Shown here: positions 36,214 to 49,144 of the stretch, one piece after another | How the letters are laid out: the number at the start of each line of letters is the position of its first letter | Position numbering within the stretch: the stretch's first letter is position 1 | Source of the DNA: Batillaria attramentaria | Lineage: Eukaryota > Mollusca > Gastropoda > Batillariidae | Direction of reading: 5' to 3' | Length of the DNA: 64,000 bases | Assembly: GCA_018292915.2 (NCBI GenBank) | Contig: JACVVK020000390.1 | Coordinates: forward strand, 144,501 to 208,500 | Made by a program: the position numbers and the translations under genes | The notes under the pieces: generated by a model | What the model saw: only the letters and a program-made list of their open reading frames with translations | The model's database searches: none | What the model was told of the DNA's origin: nothing

Positions 36214-37962
36214 GAGTGATCTGAAGATTTCAAGTAAAAGTGCAATTTTTGCATGGGTTTTTAAGAGAAAAGTTTGTGTTGACAAAAGTTGCACCGTACC
36301 GTACCCCCCCCCCCTCCCCCCGCCCCTTTATACATGTGAAAGCCTCTGTCAGTCTCAGAGATTTATAGTTGTAGACGTACTGGCGTACATGCATTTTCCA
36401 CGTACGCAGCCCTATATATGTAAACAGTTCAGTGAACCAGCCTGTTCACACTCCTGGCCGACGATCTGTTTGATTCATCCATCACTTCAGTCAATCATGC
36501 GTTCATTGGATCGTTTCAGTGTCTGGTCGCTGCAGCGGTCATTAATTTATAATAACGTGTAGTTATGTGAAGGGGGCCCCCTTATCTGCAATGGCCTCGG
36601 AGGCTGTTTTGGTCCGTGTTCTAGTACGATAAGCGAGGAGACCGCCTCATGTGGAACGTTCACGAGACTGATGGAAAAAGCGGGAGGTAAAGGGAACGGC
36701 ACTTGCAAGATTGAACATGAATGCGTGTGAAGTCGTAAAATGGATACAGGAATGGCGGGCTCCAGCGCAAGGAGAGATGGGGGAAAAAAATGTTATATGC
36801 GGAGCGCGGTCTTTGGTGACAGGTTTATATGTTGCTGCCAGGGTGGATGTGTGTTGTTGCTATCGCACGACAAGAAGAGCATTCTTTAGCTTTGCTCATC
36901 CCCCCCTACATTCTCTTCTCCCCCATTTTCATTACACCCCCTCCTCCCCCTTCCCACTTTCGGCTTCACCTTCGTCGTCATTCCTTTTGCGAATTCATAG
37001 AAATTACGAGTGCACTGTTTCACCTCAGCTTCAAACAGACGTACAGAGAGCATACAAATAAAGTAATCATTGATTTTATTGTGTTTGTAGTTCGTACCGT
37101 CCAGTTCAAGCAGGATGGCAGACAGACGGTGGGACCATTTAGCCCGTTAACAGTCTGCCAGCTCACCAGAGCAAAAAATAAAAATAAAAAAAAATCACCA
37201 TCCTCTAATTCCAAAGCACATCCAGACGGCGGGGCCACTAGTACAAAGGCCGGGGCCAGGGACTAAGCATAGCCATGGACAATGGAATCCCCGCTCGGTG
37301 ACAACCTCGTTGTGATTTACTGCACGTGGGATGCGCGCGCCACGGGGCCATGCATCTGGCACAGCCGTTGTAAAGAGGCAGAGCATTTTGGGCCCAGCTT
37401 GAGACCCGTCGTCTGCCTTCTCGCTCCGTTAGATAGAGTATGGATCTGTCCCAGACAAATTAGGATAGGGGAATTAGAAGAAAAAAAATGTACTGGTAGC
37501 TTCGATGTTCGGTGACTGTAAGAAATGATTCCTGTCTATAGAGAAGAGGGAAGTTAATAAGGCTGAAAGGCGGGACACGGGTGGGGGGGGGGGGGGGGAG
37601 GCGAGCTATGTCGCATACTAAAGTCGCCGACGACGACATTGTCGTCAAAGGCAAAACCGCGCTAGCTCTTGAATCGACTTCATCGTCATTATTCGCACAA
37701 AACCGATAACAATCCAATGGTCACACTGCACGCGCCGATTTCGATTCTCGCCTAATCTCTGCCAGGCTGTTGGTAATTACTAAGTGCAAGTAGGTCGATC
37801 CGCAAATGTCCGGTGCTGCGTGTTTGACTCGCCGAAGCGACTTCGCCTGTCGTCACAATGCTCGGGTCGTACGTACCCTTTCGCCACATCTATTCGTCAG
37901 TTACAATTTCAGCGTTAGTATGGGATTAGAATTACGGTTTATAGTACTTTATACATGCGTTG

Positions 37963-38007
37963 GCGCGCGCGCGCACGCTCGCACGCACACACACACACAC
38001 GCGCGCG

Positions 38008-38063
<56 letters not shown>
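37963..38063. repeat. Mixed GC/CA alternating array
   Basis: GC units, CGCACGC variants, then CA units to 38063. The stretch is almost wholly alternating purine-pyrimidine. Confidence 0.96.
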
Positions 38064-38066
<3 letters not shown>

Positions 38067-38982
38067 GGAGGCGGAACTGATTCATCCACAGAGCATCCCA
38101 CAATGCAATTCTGCACCAGCGGCTGACACGAACGTCAGTGACACGGCAGCCGATAGTGCAAAAGCTGCCCGCAATGGAACTTGACATGATGAGAAACGAT
38201 ACGCCACTTCAGCAAAACAACTGAACGTGCTGACGAATCGTACGCTTACCGCAACACGACAAGCAGCATGCATCATATTCACACGAACCGCCTAGACATC
38301 TCGACTGACTGACTTCAGCGTGTGGCATGACATGAAAAACAAAACAACAATACGTTCAGCTTATACCCCACTGTGTCTCCTGCCAGTCTGAATCGCTCAG
38401 TTAGTACTTTGCTAGTCTCGTAAATTAGGCAACCAAACGAAAAAAAAAGTTGTCTTGTTTGTTTGTTTGTTTGTTTGTTTATTTATTCTTCAAGACCCTC
38501 TGGGGGCACTGATGTGAAGAAAAAAAAAACAAGCCCCCCCCCCCCCTAAAAAACAAACAAACAGTAAACAAAAACAAAAACCGAAAAGACCACAGCTACA
38601 GAAATAATACGCAATCAAACAAAGCAAAACACACGAAAGTAAAAAAAAAAAAAGAAAACAAGGCACACAAAAAGAATGCTGACATAACAAACAGAACAAA
38701 AAAAAAATTCCCCCCCAAAAAAACAAAATACAGACTCGGTTACAAGGAAGGGAATTACAAACATACAGAATACATGGAATAAACCCACAAATCCATGATC
38801 ATACAAGGATACAGTGTAAGGTCGGTCAGATCTCGTCCCTAGGCCTGTCACGGAACATCATGGTGTTTTTTTTTCTCCTCCGCGTACCTTTTCCTGCGGG
38901 TGCTTCCCCTGTCAAGCAACGATGCATTCCGCTACCCTCATTTCCTGTGGCATGCGCCATTCGGTGAAGATTGCCCAACTCC

Positions 38983-39283
38983 TGTCACCCCGGGAAAACA
39001 TGTCACTTTTTTCTCCAGCATAGCAAAAACATTATTGCGGTCATGATCCGCTAAAAGTTGTCACCCCTAGAAAACATGTCACCATTTTTTCCCTCTTTCT
39101 TTCTTTCTTTTTTTTTCCCACTGTGGTAGTGAAGGGGCAAAGGTTGTCACCCCAGGAAAACATGTCACCGTGGTTCCGTCATAGGCCCCCCACCCCCCAT
39201 CCCCACCACTTATGGAAATTCCCCCTGACAAAAACACTGGCAGTGATACACCAAAGGTTGTCACCCCAGGAAAAGATGTCGCC
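38983..39283. repeat. Spaced repeat of a 27-bp box, four copies
   Basis: A box of the form TTGTCACCCCAGGAAAACAT then GTCACC occurs at 38983-39006, 39057-39083, 39143-39169 and 39257-39283. The intervening sequences are unrelated and of unequal length (start-to-start about 74, 86 and 114 bp). Confidence 0.85.
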
Positions 39284-39455
39284 ACAGTTCTGCAATACCT
39301 GAAGACAGTCGTCCGAAGGAGAGGGGTGGGGATTGGGGTGATTGTTTTCGCACGAGTGGCGACCGGAGAATCGATAGGGAGGAAATTGCGCGTGATGCCG
39401 TGATTGTTTCAAAGATGGCAAGAGGGGGCGTTAAGTGGCCGTGACGTATTGAACC

Positions 39456-39459
<4 letters not shown>

Positions 39460-39538
<79 letters not shown>
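39460..39538. repeat. TG microsatellite
   Basis: Uninterrupted TG array of about 39 units, followed by a short GA run. Confidence 0.98.
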
Positions 39539-39539
<1 letters not shown>

Positions 39540-39550
39540 AGAGAGAGAGA

Positions 39551-39602
39551 ATCTTTCAGTCGATTCGAGAGATGCAACTGTCCATTTTATTGGCATTGGG
39601 AA

Positions 39603-39680
<78 letters not shown>

Positions 39681-39731
39681 TCTTTCAGTCGATTTGAGAG
39701 ATGCAACTGTCCATTTTATTGGCATTGGGAA

Positions 39732-39733
<2 letters not shown>
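39551..39733. repeat. Two direct repeats flanked by GA and TG arrays, 129-bp period
   Basis: ATCTTTCAGTCGATTCGAGA, then GATGCAACTGTCCATTTTAT and TGGCATTGGGAAAGG, occurs at 39551 and again from 39680. Each copy is preceded by a GA array and followed by a TG array. A minus-strand relative lies at 22281-22331 in the same GA/TG setting. Confidence 0.92.
39605..39680. repeat. TG array followed by GA array
   Basis: TG to 39631 and GA to 39680, lying between the two 39.5-kb direct repeats. Confidence 0.98.

Positions 39734-39810
<77 letters not shown>
39734..39810. repeat. TG microsatellite
   Basis: Uninterrupted TG array of about 38 units directly after the second direct repeat. Confidence 0.98.
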
Positions 39811-39811
<1 letters not shown>

Positions 39812-40296
39812 ATGCTCACAATCCTGGTCTGCTGGGAATCAATCCTCCAACATACTAACAAAAACATGAACACTTGCACCAGGATGAACCCATCAACAAC
39901 AAAAATGGATCCGTCAATTGACCCGCGGGAAATAAACATTATAGTGTGTGAAGTCACATTATCAGACAATATACTGTTATAACTGCTTGTGATACTGGCG
40001 CCAGAGATAATGTTATTGTCATTACAGGTTTGACGTAATTTGTGTGAAAATCGTGCCCACTTCCACCGAGACGAAGTGACGAAGGTAATGCGGACTTGTG
40101 ACGCCCAGTCTGTCGATGACTTGGGCAAGCGAAATACATTTTCTCACAATCCGAGCATACGGGGGTCAGTAAACATGGTGAAGAGTGTTGCTGGTGTTAC
40201 TAAGATTCAAAAGGTTTAAGATCGATTCCCGTCAAGTGAAGCCCAGTGTGAGCTTGCACTTTATAGTAACGTTTCATTTCTGTTCTGGTTCGTGAG

Positions 40297-40446
40297 GAGC
40301 CGGGACAGTCGAGCGATAGGGTCGTGAGTTCGATTCCCGGCTGTGGCCAAATATTTGTGCTGACCTTTTTTTCTCGTTGCCTCGTCTTTGATATCACCCA
40401 TTCGTGGTGGAAAAGGACGTTACATCCTGCAACACCCACCCACCCT
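40297..40446 (+). mobile_element. Family A SINE with internal head deletion
   Basis: The head GGGACAGTCGAGCGATAGGG joins directly to GTCGTGAGTTCGATTCCCGG, so about 20 bp between the boxes are missing relative to other copies. The body and the CACCCACCCACCC tail are intact. TTCTGGTT occurs on both sides, only a weak candidate for a target duplication. Confidence 0.85.
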
Positions 40447-41057
40447 TTTCTGGTTGATAAAAGGCCCTTCACGCTGACAAACCGAAATCTTGTAAACGAT
40501 GGCACCGGGTGTTTCCATTTTCAATTATGAGTTGCTCCGGAAGCACTCCATTGGTTTCGGCTTGTCGGTATGAAAGAAAGGCACGACTTTGAAATAGGGC
40601 CGTTTATCAACTTGAAAACGAATTTTACGAACACGTCAGTCCAGTGGAAAGACGTGCACGTGCTCCTATTTGACCTGTGAACATGATTGTACACGTAATG
40701 CATCTAAGAGCACTTGTGTAAACTTTTGAAATGTAGTAGCACGAGATAAACTGTCCGCCATCTTGACTGAAGCCTGTTGTTGGGAAGCGAAATAAATTTT
40801 TCTCACAATCCCAGCGCTGGCACATCGTGCTGGTTTTGAGTGTGAGACCGAGAGACAAAGGTGAGGACACGCTGTGTGAATCCATAGCGGGCGATACATT
40901 TCAGTTAATTGGGAGGTATTGCTGCACAGCCATAATTTTGGCGCTGGCCTGTAATTGGACAGTTGTCTCAATTACTGGTTCGGGCTCTGGGTGGCTGGCG
41001 CTGGTGAAACTCAGGTGTCCTGTTATTGCAGTTTCAGGTTAGGCTTTGTTCACACTT

Positions 41058-41115
41058 AGGGAGTGAGTGAGTATTTTAAGGCTTAACGCCGCGTCAGCGA
41101 CAAAGACTTAATTCG
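41058..41115 (+). mobile_element. Possible molluscan SINE head fragment
   Basis: GGAGTGAGTGAGTATTTTAA followed by GGCTTAACGCCGCGTCAGCG resembles a SINE start common in molluscs (repeated AGTGAGTG, then TTTAACGCCGC). Only this short piece is recognisable, so the assignment is tentative. Confidence 0.35.
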
Positions 41116-41519
41116 CGGCAGCCACAAGTTCGAAGGCCCCTTCGTTAAAAGGTAAAAAAAGCTGGTTTAAAACAACTTGTAAATATAGGCTATAAGTTTA
41201 TAGGTTAAATGAGATTCTACCAGTCTTTGGTTACGACGAGTTCAAAACGCCAAGCATGTGACGTATACATGCATGAGTAAAAGCACAATGTTCCCACACT
41301 TAGGGATAGGTGTTCGAAGCGACAGCGAACTGACATGCATACACGTAAAGGTGCCGTTCTTGGATGACCGTGCAGGCTTGTTTTGTAAGGATGGGTGTGT
41401 GGGTGTGCTCATCTGTTCATTTGGCAAACAGCCTTAGAGCTGTATAAGCGGCAGTTTTTCCCATCAGAACTCATTACGAACATAGAGACTGCATGCAGTT
41501 CCAGCAGTGTAGTCAGTAA

Positions 41520-41713
41520 CAGGGTTGCACATTTAAGTCGGTCCCAGGACACTGATCTATAAAAAATTCAAATGTCCTATTTTCCCACCTCAAGCGGACA
41601 TTTGTCCTATTAAAATTTTTATTGCCACTAAGTGGCCAGGACACTGTGTCCTATCACTTTGCTGTTTCCAGGACACTTTGTCCTATAGACGCTGTGGAAA
41701 ATGTGCAACCCTG
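41520..41713 (-). mobile_element. MITE (194 bp), second copy, opposite orientation
   Basis: It has the same terminal inverted repeats as the copy at 11488 and high identity to its reverse complement. The 6-bp target duplication CAGTAA is at 41514-41519 and 41714-41719. The two internal AGGACAnnnTGTCCT palindromes are conserved at 41638-41652 and 41670-41684, with the same 32-bp spacing. Confidence 0.93.
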
Positions 41714-43153
41714 CAGTAATATGCTGTTTTCGTTAAGATGGACACAAACAGAAGAAGAAAAACAGAAATACAAGGTCTTATCATGGTCAAGTATTCGACC
41801 GATGGCAGACGTGAATTTTTCAAAGAAACCGAGCAATTTCGTTTTATTTCCTCGCATCTCGTTTCTTTTTGCTGTGTTTCTGTCATCGGAAAGGGAAATT
41901 CGAGAAGACTACTACTACTATAGTTGTGTGACGAGAAATGTGTTGAAGAAGCAAACTTTGGCGCGGAGGACTGGAGAGTGAGGGAGGGGGGGGGGGAAGA
42001 GGAGGAAAAGCTGTTTCAGTTTCCCCCGCCCTCCACCATATTACAGACAGTAACCCCAGCAATGCTACAACTTGTCTTCAGTTCCATGTCCTCGGGCGAG
42101 CCATGCCGGCGCGTGTGGTGACGTGACGAGAACTGGAGGGTGTGACATGACCCTCCCTACAGTCTCCCCGTACCTGCCCGTCCCCTGGCGACGTCCCCTC
42201 TAATTATCTCCCGCCCAGGGGTGGGGCACCGGTAACCCACACCCAGTATGGCGCAGTTGGAAAGGGTGTAAAGTTGGTTAAAGCGCTCTTCTGGGTGAAG
42301 GGCGGGCTATCAGCTGCGGCCTTGTCCTCAGATGGCCCTAGGGTTGTTGCAGTGTTCGGTAATTTGTTGCGCGTGGATGTGTGTGTGTATTGGGGGGGGG
42401 GGGGGGGGGGTTGTTAGTCGGTGATGGTGACAGCGCGGATGGTGGTGGTTGTGGCAGAGTCATCAAGTGTCTTTGTGGTATACCAAGCTCACCCTCTTTT
42501 TCAAAAGATTACCGCCCCGTATATTATTATGTTCATGTATACTCATTGTTATATTCTCTAATGTATCAGAAAGTGGGAAGCAACTTGATTTGTCAAGTCA
42601 AGGTCATCATGTTAAAAAGTAACAAGTTCAAGGTTCAAAACCCATGCGGGGTACATGGAAAACATGAACTTCAGTTGACATAATGACATGTATACAATTT
42701 TATACACACAGACAGACAGAGAACTTCATCGTGTGGCGAACCTGCATAAAGTCCAGTCTGATACATCAATAAGTCAAAGCCTTTGATACTCAGCAATAGT
42801 ACGAACCTGGTCGTACCGCAGAAATGCACACGCAGTGTCTTACATAACGCATCCACAGTGCATCGCTATCAGTTTATGTGTGTGAGAGAGAGAGAGGGGG
42901 GGGGGGGAGCAGGCCTGGAGTCAATATTCCCTTTCCTTTGTAGAGTGACAGGAAGAAATCAATAATTGCCACGTATCAGGATGTGAAAGGGAAAAGAGTA
43001 GGCATGAAGGAGGAGGTGGGGGGGGGGGAGAGGTCATGTTGAGGATGGAGGCGGTACAGGCGTAATAGTGTATGTTTTGGTGTCGTGATGTTACTTGCAT
43101 CGTGGCTTTGGAGGGTGGGGCTGGTGGGTGGTTGTGAGAGGGAGGATGGGTGC

Positions 43154-43155
<2 letters not shown>

Positions 43156-43187
<32 letters not shown>
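43156..43187. repeat. GT microsatellite
   Basis: Short GT array within a G-rich region. Confidence 0.95.
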
Positions 43188-43188
<1 letters not shown>

Positions 43189-44358
43189 GGAGGATGGAAG
43201 GTAGGGGGAGGAAGATACAGACCGTAATGGGTCTGTGAGTTGCGGTGGTGGCGTGATGTTACCAGGCATCATGCCGGCGAGTTTGGACATTTTGATGGCC
43301 CGTCAGATGCGGCCCGGGGACTGCACGAGACTCGATCGGAAGCGGCCTGGGAATCTAATTAATTGTTTCTGTCACTCCAGGCGCGAAGTTCGATGGAAAC
43401 TGAGGACCGCAAGACGTTCCCAGAACGAGGCGGCAGGGGAAATCACTCCCGCCCGTTATCTCGGTCGGAGTTGTCTCGCTGGCCATTGAAGAGGCTGCCA
43501 GGGAAGTCTTTGAGCTGCTCCGTGGCCGCTTCTCCCCCCTGTCTGTTTATTTACCTGCCCTTCGAAAATCCCAATTCCTTTTTGACAGCAGCTAGAAGGA
43601 TTCGCGCGAAGCGATCACAGAGGTATATTGACCCAAGTCTTTGACCTGAACGAGGGTTGTCTCTAGTTCTGTTTCATCCGCTGATTTTCCCATCATCAGA
43701 CGCTGTCAGGTCTGTCTTTGTGCTTATGTCATGCAACTCAGGTCATAGATCTTTTGCACTGACGCCCTTCTGCGGTGTGCGAACATAGACTTGAGCAGTG
43801 AATCAATATTTCGAGCGGCATTCAACAACCCAGCAGTGAACCGACGTGCTGTGCTTTCGAGGTCGTAACCACAAAGTAGATTTAGACCTTTGATCAATGA
43901 GAAGGTATTTACTTTCAAGACAGGAGTGTTAAAATGAATGTCATGTAGAGCAGGCAGTGCGTGTGGCCGTGTGGCTGTGTTGCGGGGTACCTTGAGTTAA
44001 AATGATTGTCGTGTTGATTAATATAAGTGGCTGCTATGCAGTTTGTATCGATCGCTTTACGCTTGGTGAAGATGAGGTGCAACCACTTGTCAAACTTTTG
44101 CAAATCCGGTATCCTAGAGTAAACTCAAACACTCTCAACAGAAACGATCAAACTGTTCAAAATGCGAACAAAATCATCACTGACCCGATGGGAAGCTGTC
44201 CTTCCTTTGCAGCTGACATAACCAGTAACCAATAAAGACTACATAAAACCTACTCTATCTGTAAAAGTGTAATGACCATGGTTCTAACACAAACAATATA
44301 TGCACGGTAATATGCACTGTATACTGAATTGGACGCTTTCTGCGGGTAGCTGATCGTA

Positions 44359-44402
44359 CGTGGTGGAAAAGAACGTTAAGCTCCTAAACGCCTACCCGCC
44401 CC
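44359..44402 (+). mobile_element. Short family A SINE 3' fragment
   Basis: Only CGTGGTGGAAAAGAACGTTA and a degraded CTACCCGCCCC tail remain, matching the terminal part of the family. Confidence 0.55.
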
Positions 44403-44799
44403 TGATAGCTGACACTCAAACGGGATAAGAGGCTGTGGCGGGAGTGAGGTAAGGGGGAAGGGGGGGAGTGGTCGGAAGGGGGGGATGATAGGAAGGAGAG
44501 TGGTTGGAGCGGTTGCTGATGGGGTTGCAGCGGCAGCAGCAGCAGTAGCAGCGCCCTCATCAGCAGTGGACAAACAGGAGCGTGAAGTGAAGAGGCCTGT
44601 CACACCTGTTAACGAACTCATCTGCCAGAGCCGACCAGTTAATCAAATCGGCAAACACTGCAGCTGTCACACCAACAATCACTACCCGCCATGATCACTC
44701 CGGCTTCCGTAGTGAGGAGCACAGGGAATTTCTAGCATGCTGACGGGAGGCCCGAGAGAGAGAGAGAGAGGGGGGGGGGGGGGGGGAGTGGACTACTAG

Positions 44800-44802
<3 letters not shown>

Positions 44803-44856
<54 letters not shown>
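44803..44856. repeat. GT microsatellite
   Basis: GT array preceded by a GA run and a G tract (44770-44787). Confidence 0.97.
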
Positions 44857-44858
<2 letters not shown>

Positions 44859-44919
44859 CGATTATTTGTAACTCGGTTGTTCCGCTTTCTGGAAAGGCTC
44901 GGCGGTCTCCCACACTCAG

Positions 44920-45070
44920 AGGGTGGTGGTGGGTGTTTGGGAGTTTAACGTTCTCAGTTTCCACCACACATGGGTGACAGCAAAGACGGGACGACGAGAA
45001 AAATGGCCAGCACAAATATTTGACTGACCCCAGCAGGGATTCAAACTCACAACCCGAGCCCTCGCTTAAA
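44920..45070 (-). mobile_element. Family A SINE, minus strand
   Basis: The reverse complement reads AACCCGAGC/GTGAGTTTGAATCCC (B box), then AAATATTTGTGCTGGCC, GTCTTTGCTGTCACCC, GTGGTGGAAAC and a CACCCACCACC tail. The head is degraded. Confidence 0.8.
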
Positions 45071-45614
45071 ACATTCTACGTTTTATACAATCTTGAAAAC
45101 CGAAGTCTACCTTGTACTGTGCGTAGACGCGCCTTCATTCGCATCAAACACATACTGAAATAGAACGATTATGCTCAGAGTATTCTAACACGCGAGCAGA
45201 CCTTTTCGTTCACTGGCATTTCAGCGTCGAGCTGCTGGATGCCGATTGCAGAGGCGATTTCCAGATCAACCCGTGATCAAGACTGTTTAACACCAGAGAT
45301 CTCTCAATACGAACTCGGTGAATAGGATTCTGCGCCCTTGTCTGTCTGTGTGTGTGTGTGTGTGTGTTCAGAGGGGACCACAGTCCGTGTCTGGCCTCGG
45401 CAGTCTATTGAAACCTTGCCAGGCCGCAATCTCCGCTGAGGGAAAATTACTTTCCTCCCCATTTCGGCTATTCACCCCCCCCCCCCCTCCCTCAGCCCCA
45501 ACACGACTTGCGTTATTGTTGCATTCTCTGCTTGGGTTATGTCGTGACAGCAAGCGAGGGCAGATTGAAATGTCAGGAAGTGGCCGGCGCTTTCATTCTC
45601 TTTTCTTGTTTGTC

Positions 45615-45616
<2 letters not shown>

Positions 45617-45689
<73 letters not shown>
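45617..45689. repeat. TG microsatellite
   Basis: Uninterrupted TG array of about 36 units. Confidence 0.98.
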
Positions 45690-45694
<5 letters not shown>

Positions 45695-47261
45695 AGTGAC
45701 GTTGTGACGTTGATTGATTAAAGCCACTGCATCTAGCATGTTGTTTTTTTGTGGTTGTTTTTGTTTTTGTTTGTTTGCTTTTGTTGGTTTTTTGTTTTGG
45801 TTTGTTTTTTGTCTAGTTTTGTGTGTTTGTTTGTTTGTTTTTTGGTTGTTTTTTTGGTTTGTTTGTTTGTTGTTGTTGTTTGTTTTTTTTATTGGGGGGG
45901 GGGGGCATTTTTACACAGGAATACACACATCAACGAAAGCAGTGACATTGACAATGTACAATGAGAACGCAGCTGGTATATATACAGATGGTGTACAGAT
46001 GGTGTAAAACGTATGGCAGACAGGTTGAAGATGGCATTAGTATCAAACCAATGTTTGAACTACACAGGACATGGCAGACATGGCAAGTAGTTACTAATCT
46101 AAAACAAAGCATTTATGCAGTTGCCAGTGTTGTTGTTGTTGTTGTTGTTAAAGAGAGCACTCAAACTTATATGACTTCGTTTTTATCCGGTTAAAACGTA
46201 GGCTGTAGTGTCTTTCTAGTGGCTCAAAGGTCTTTTATTGAAGAGTAAGGAGCGATTCAAACAAACACATGGCGGCGCCTGTGTATAATGCAGACGAACA
46301 TTTTTTGGTTTGGGTAGTCCGATTTCAGAATCGGTTGACGGCAGCCGTTAGCAATAATGGTGGTCAAGGGACGCAACTCATGGTATGATTACGACATTGT
46401 AATTATACTTTCTTTCCATCATAACAATTATATGATTATACTCCACATTTGACACAATTGTGGCACTTTGGTCAGCGAGATGACTCTGGCGGTGAGTGCT
46501 CAGTTCCTTTTTTCCAGACGACGCTGGCATTTCTCTAATCCAGGTTTCCACAATTGTCGGTCATTGTGTACAAACCTCCTCTCTCCTTTCTTGCCGTCTC
46601 TGCTCAAGTCTTCTCTCACTGCCTCTCAGCCCCTTCCGCCAAAAATATCGTCGACCGCTCGACTGGGTTTTATTGAAATGCACAGAGGGTAGGGTTGGTC
46701 CCGATGGAGGTGGGGTGGGGAAACCAGCAATATCGAACCAGTCTTTAGTTTCACGGAGGAAAAGCCCCCCCCCCCCCCCCCTTCCCAAGAAATTGGAGCG
46801 CGGTCGGGTCTCAGACAGAGGCGACGGGTCCGAAGGACAAGCCATTTGCCTTGCAAATTTTCACTCTTGCCGGCCACACATAAAACAGAATCGTGTGTCG
46901 AGTTTGGTGACCCGAAATCATGACGGTAAAGTACTGCCCGAGAGAGCTGCCGGCAACCAGGCTGGAAAAAACGAAACAGTCTACGGCTCAGCCGGACAGA
47001 TCTACCTCAGACTTGAGGCAGGATGCGTGTTGTCTCTGGATCGTTTTGTGTACCAAAGAACACGTGACTTTAAGGGCTGAACTGTAGACTCGAGATGTCG
47101 GGGTGTGGGTTGTGGGAAATGGCTGAAGGAAGTTTGTTTTGTTCGTTTGCATTATTTAGTAGTGTACGTTTCAATTGACGCGTTGTGGAAGACAGAAAAA
47201 AAAAATGGATTGATTGCATGTCACGGATGCAAACATTTCTGGTCGTTTTATTGTGGATCGC

Positions 47262-47265
47262 TCTC

Positions 47266-47296
<31 letters not shown>

Positions 47297-47308
47297 TACA
47301 CACACACA

Positions 47309-47374
<66 letters not shown>
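47262..47374. repeat. CT array followed by CA array
   Basis: CT units with one interruption, then CA with one ATC interruption, to 47374. Confidence 0.97.
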
Positions 47375-47376
<2 letters not shown>

Positions 47377-47732
47377 CCCCCGTGTCATCAAAGAACAGAC
47401 GAAATAAAAACAGAACCATGCATGCTAAACTGTCATTCAGACAGCGTACTTGACTTTCCGCCCCACGTAAACCTTTCAAAGCTTTGCCCATTACTGACCG
47501 AAACTCCATAACTGTGTGGTCAAGCGACAGTGACCGGGGTTTACCGTGAAACAGCTTTAGGTGTCCAGACTGAGATAACTCTTATCACCGCCGCCGTAGC
47601 CAGGGGATGACAAGGCAAAAACCTAGCGAATCGGCCCGTCTGTCAGTCTGTGTCGGCCAGGCTGTGTGTGGTGTGGTAACGCCGAAGAGGCGGACCAGTG
47701 GTCAACAGATAATGCTCCAGCTATATAGTGGA

Positions 47733-47734
<2 letters not shown>

Positions 47735-47787
<53 letters not shown>

Positions 47788-47799
47788 GGGGGGGGGGGG
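47735..47799. repeat. TG array followed by G tract
   Basis: TG units to 47784, then about 13 G residues. Confidence 0.97.
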
Positions 47800-49144
47800 A
47801 GAGAGTTGAGGGGGAGAATTTGTTTGGGGTCACTTGTGGTCATCTCTCAGTTCCATGGATTTGAAGTTTGTCTTTGTCTTCATTAAAAGCCAGGATGCTG
47901 AACGTAAACTCCTCATTTTTGTTGCACACTTACGTTCTTGCTTTGACAGTGGTTATACTGCTGTTCAGTGTTAAGTGGAACGAAACATTTTCTGACCTTC
48001 GTCGGCACATATTTTTTGAAGTGCCTGCATTACGCAAGACAGACCCTGCGTAAAACATGGCCGTTTCTTACAGCAGTTCTATTCCCTCCCCTCTCTGTAC
48101 AAAATCACCAGGCAACTAAAGCTTTCCATGAGAGGCCGAGGATTAACGTGTGTTGCTTATGCTCAACCCAAGGTCCACTCGCTTATCTCCCCGGATTAAC
48201 GGCTTCTTCACCTGCCAATCATCTCCCTTGACCCTTGCATGCAGCAAATTAAACGTCTAGTGCCCAGTTTATAAACCCAGAAATCCACCCCTTGACGTTT
48301 CCTGTAAGGTGGAGCTTTATACTTGTAGCAGCACTTAGTGTTTCCCTTCAGTTCTGAATTGCGTTTGTCAGTGCTTGCTAAGGAAGGATTAGTGTTTTTA
48401 GGGTGGTTTTCATGTACAGACATCGATGCTTGACTTTTTTTTAAATACAGGCGTTCATGTTTTTGTATGTGTTTGCATTCACGGCATTGCTTAAAAAACC
48501 GTTTTCCTTTGGTCGTGGGTTGTTAAAATATTCAACGGTCCTTCCAGAAAACTGTATTGTTAAGGGCAAAACGGTTAGCCATAAGGACGGATTGAGGAGA
48601 ACTGCATTTGGTAATCTTACACTGCCATAAAACAACTTCCAGTCCATGTACCCACCTCCCTACCACCACCAAAGTATTTTCCTTGTTTTAAATCCAACCT
48701 TCTGGAAGGTCTGATTATTCGGAGCAGTAATAATTCTTCCTCGTCTTGTCCACGTGAACTGTCCCACACGCACTATGCAGACACTTCTTCACTCCTGGTC
48801 CTGCGCCCTCAGTGTCACAGTTTAGTATTCCTGGTATCCACTCCCGTTGACATGGAGTGTCTTTCGATTGGGACAGTGAACTCTTCCAACGCCCACTTGG
48901 CCTTCTCTTTTCGCTCACTCTCGCATTATCACATTCTTTCGTGCGGCCGGCTGCGAGAGTGCGTTTGAAGTCTCAACACGCATAGGTGTTAGTGTATCTC
49001 TTCCTACCCACCCTTGTCAGTGTCCCGGGTGGACGAACTGTGTTTGCACTGTCAGCGCTGACACACTCCATAAATCTTGCCGTTTAAACAATCGGCCGTG
49101 AAGAATGAGAGTGAATGTGAGAGGGGTGAAAATGTCGCCTCTTC

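Noticed and set aside
46496..47080. 194-aa ORF in non-microsatellite DNA
   Set aside because: No recognisable domain, low-complexity Pro/Lys stretch from a C tract, and overlapping ORFs in other frames. Consistent with chance.
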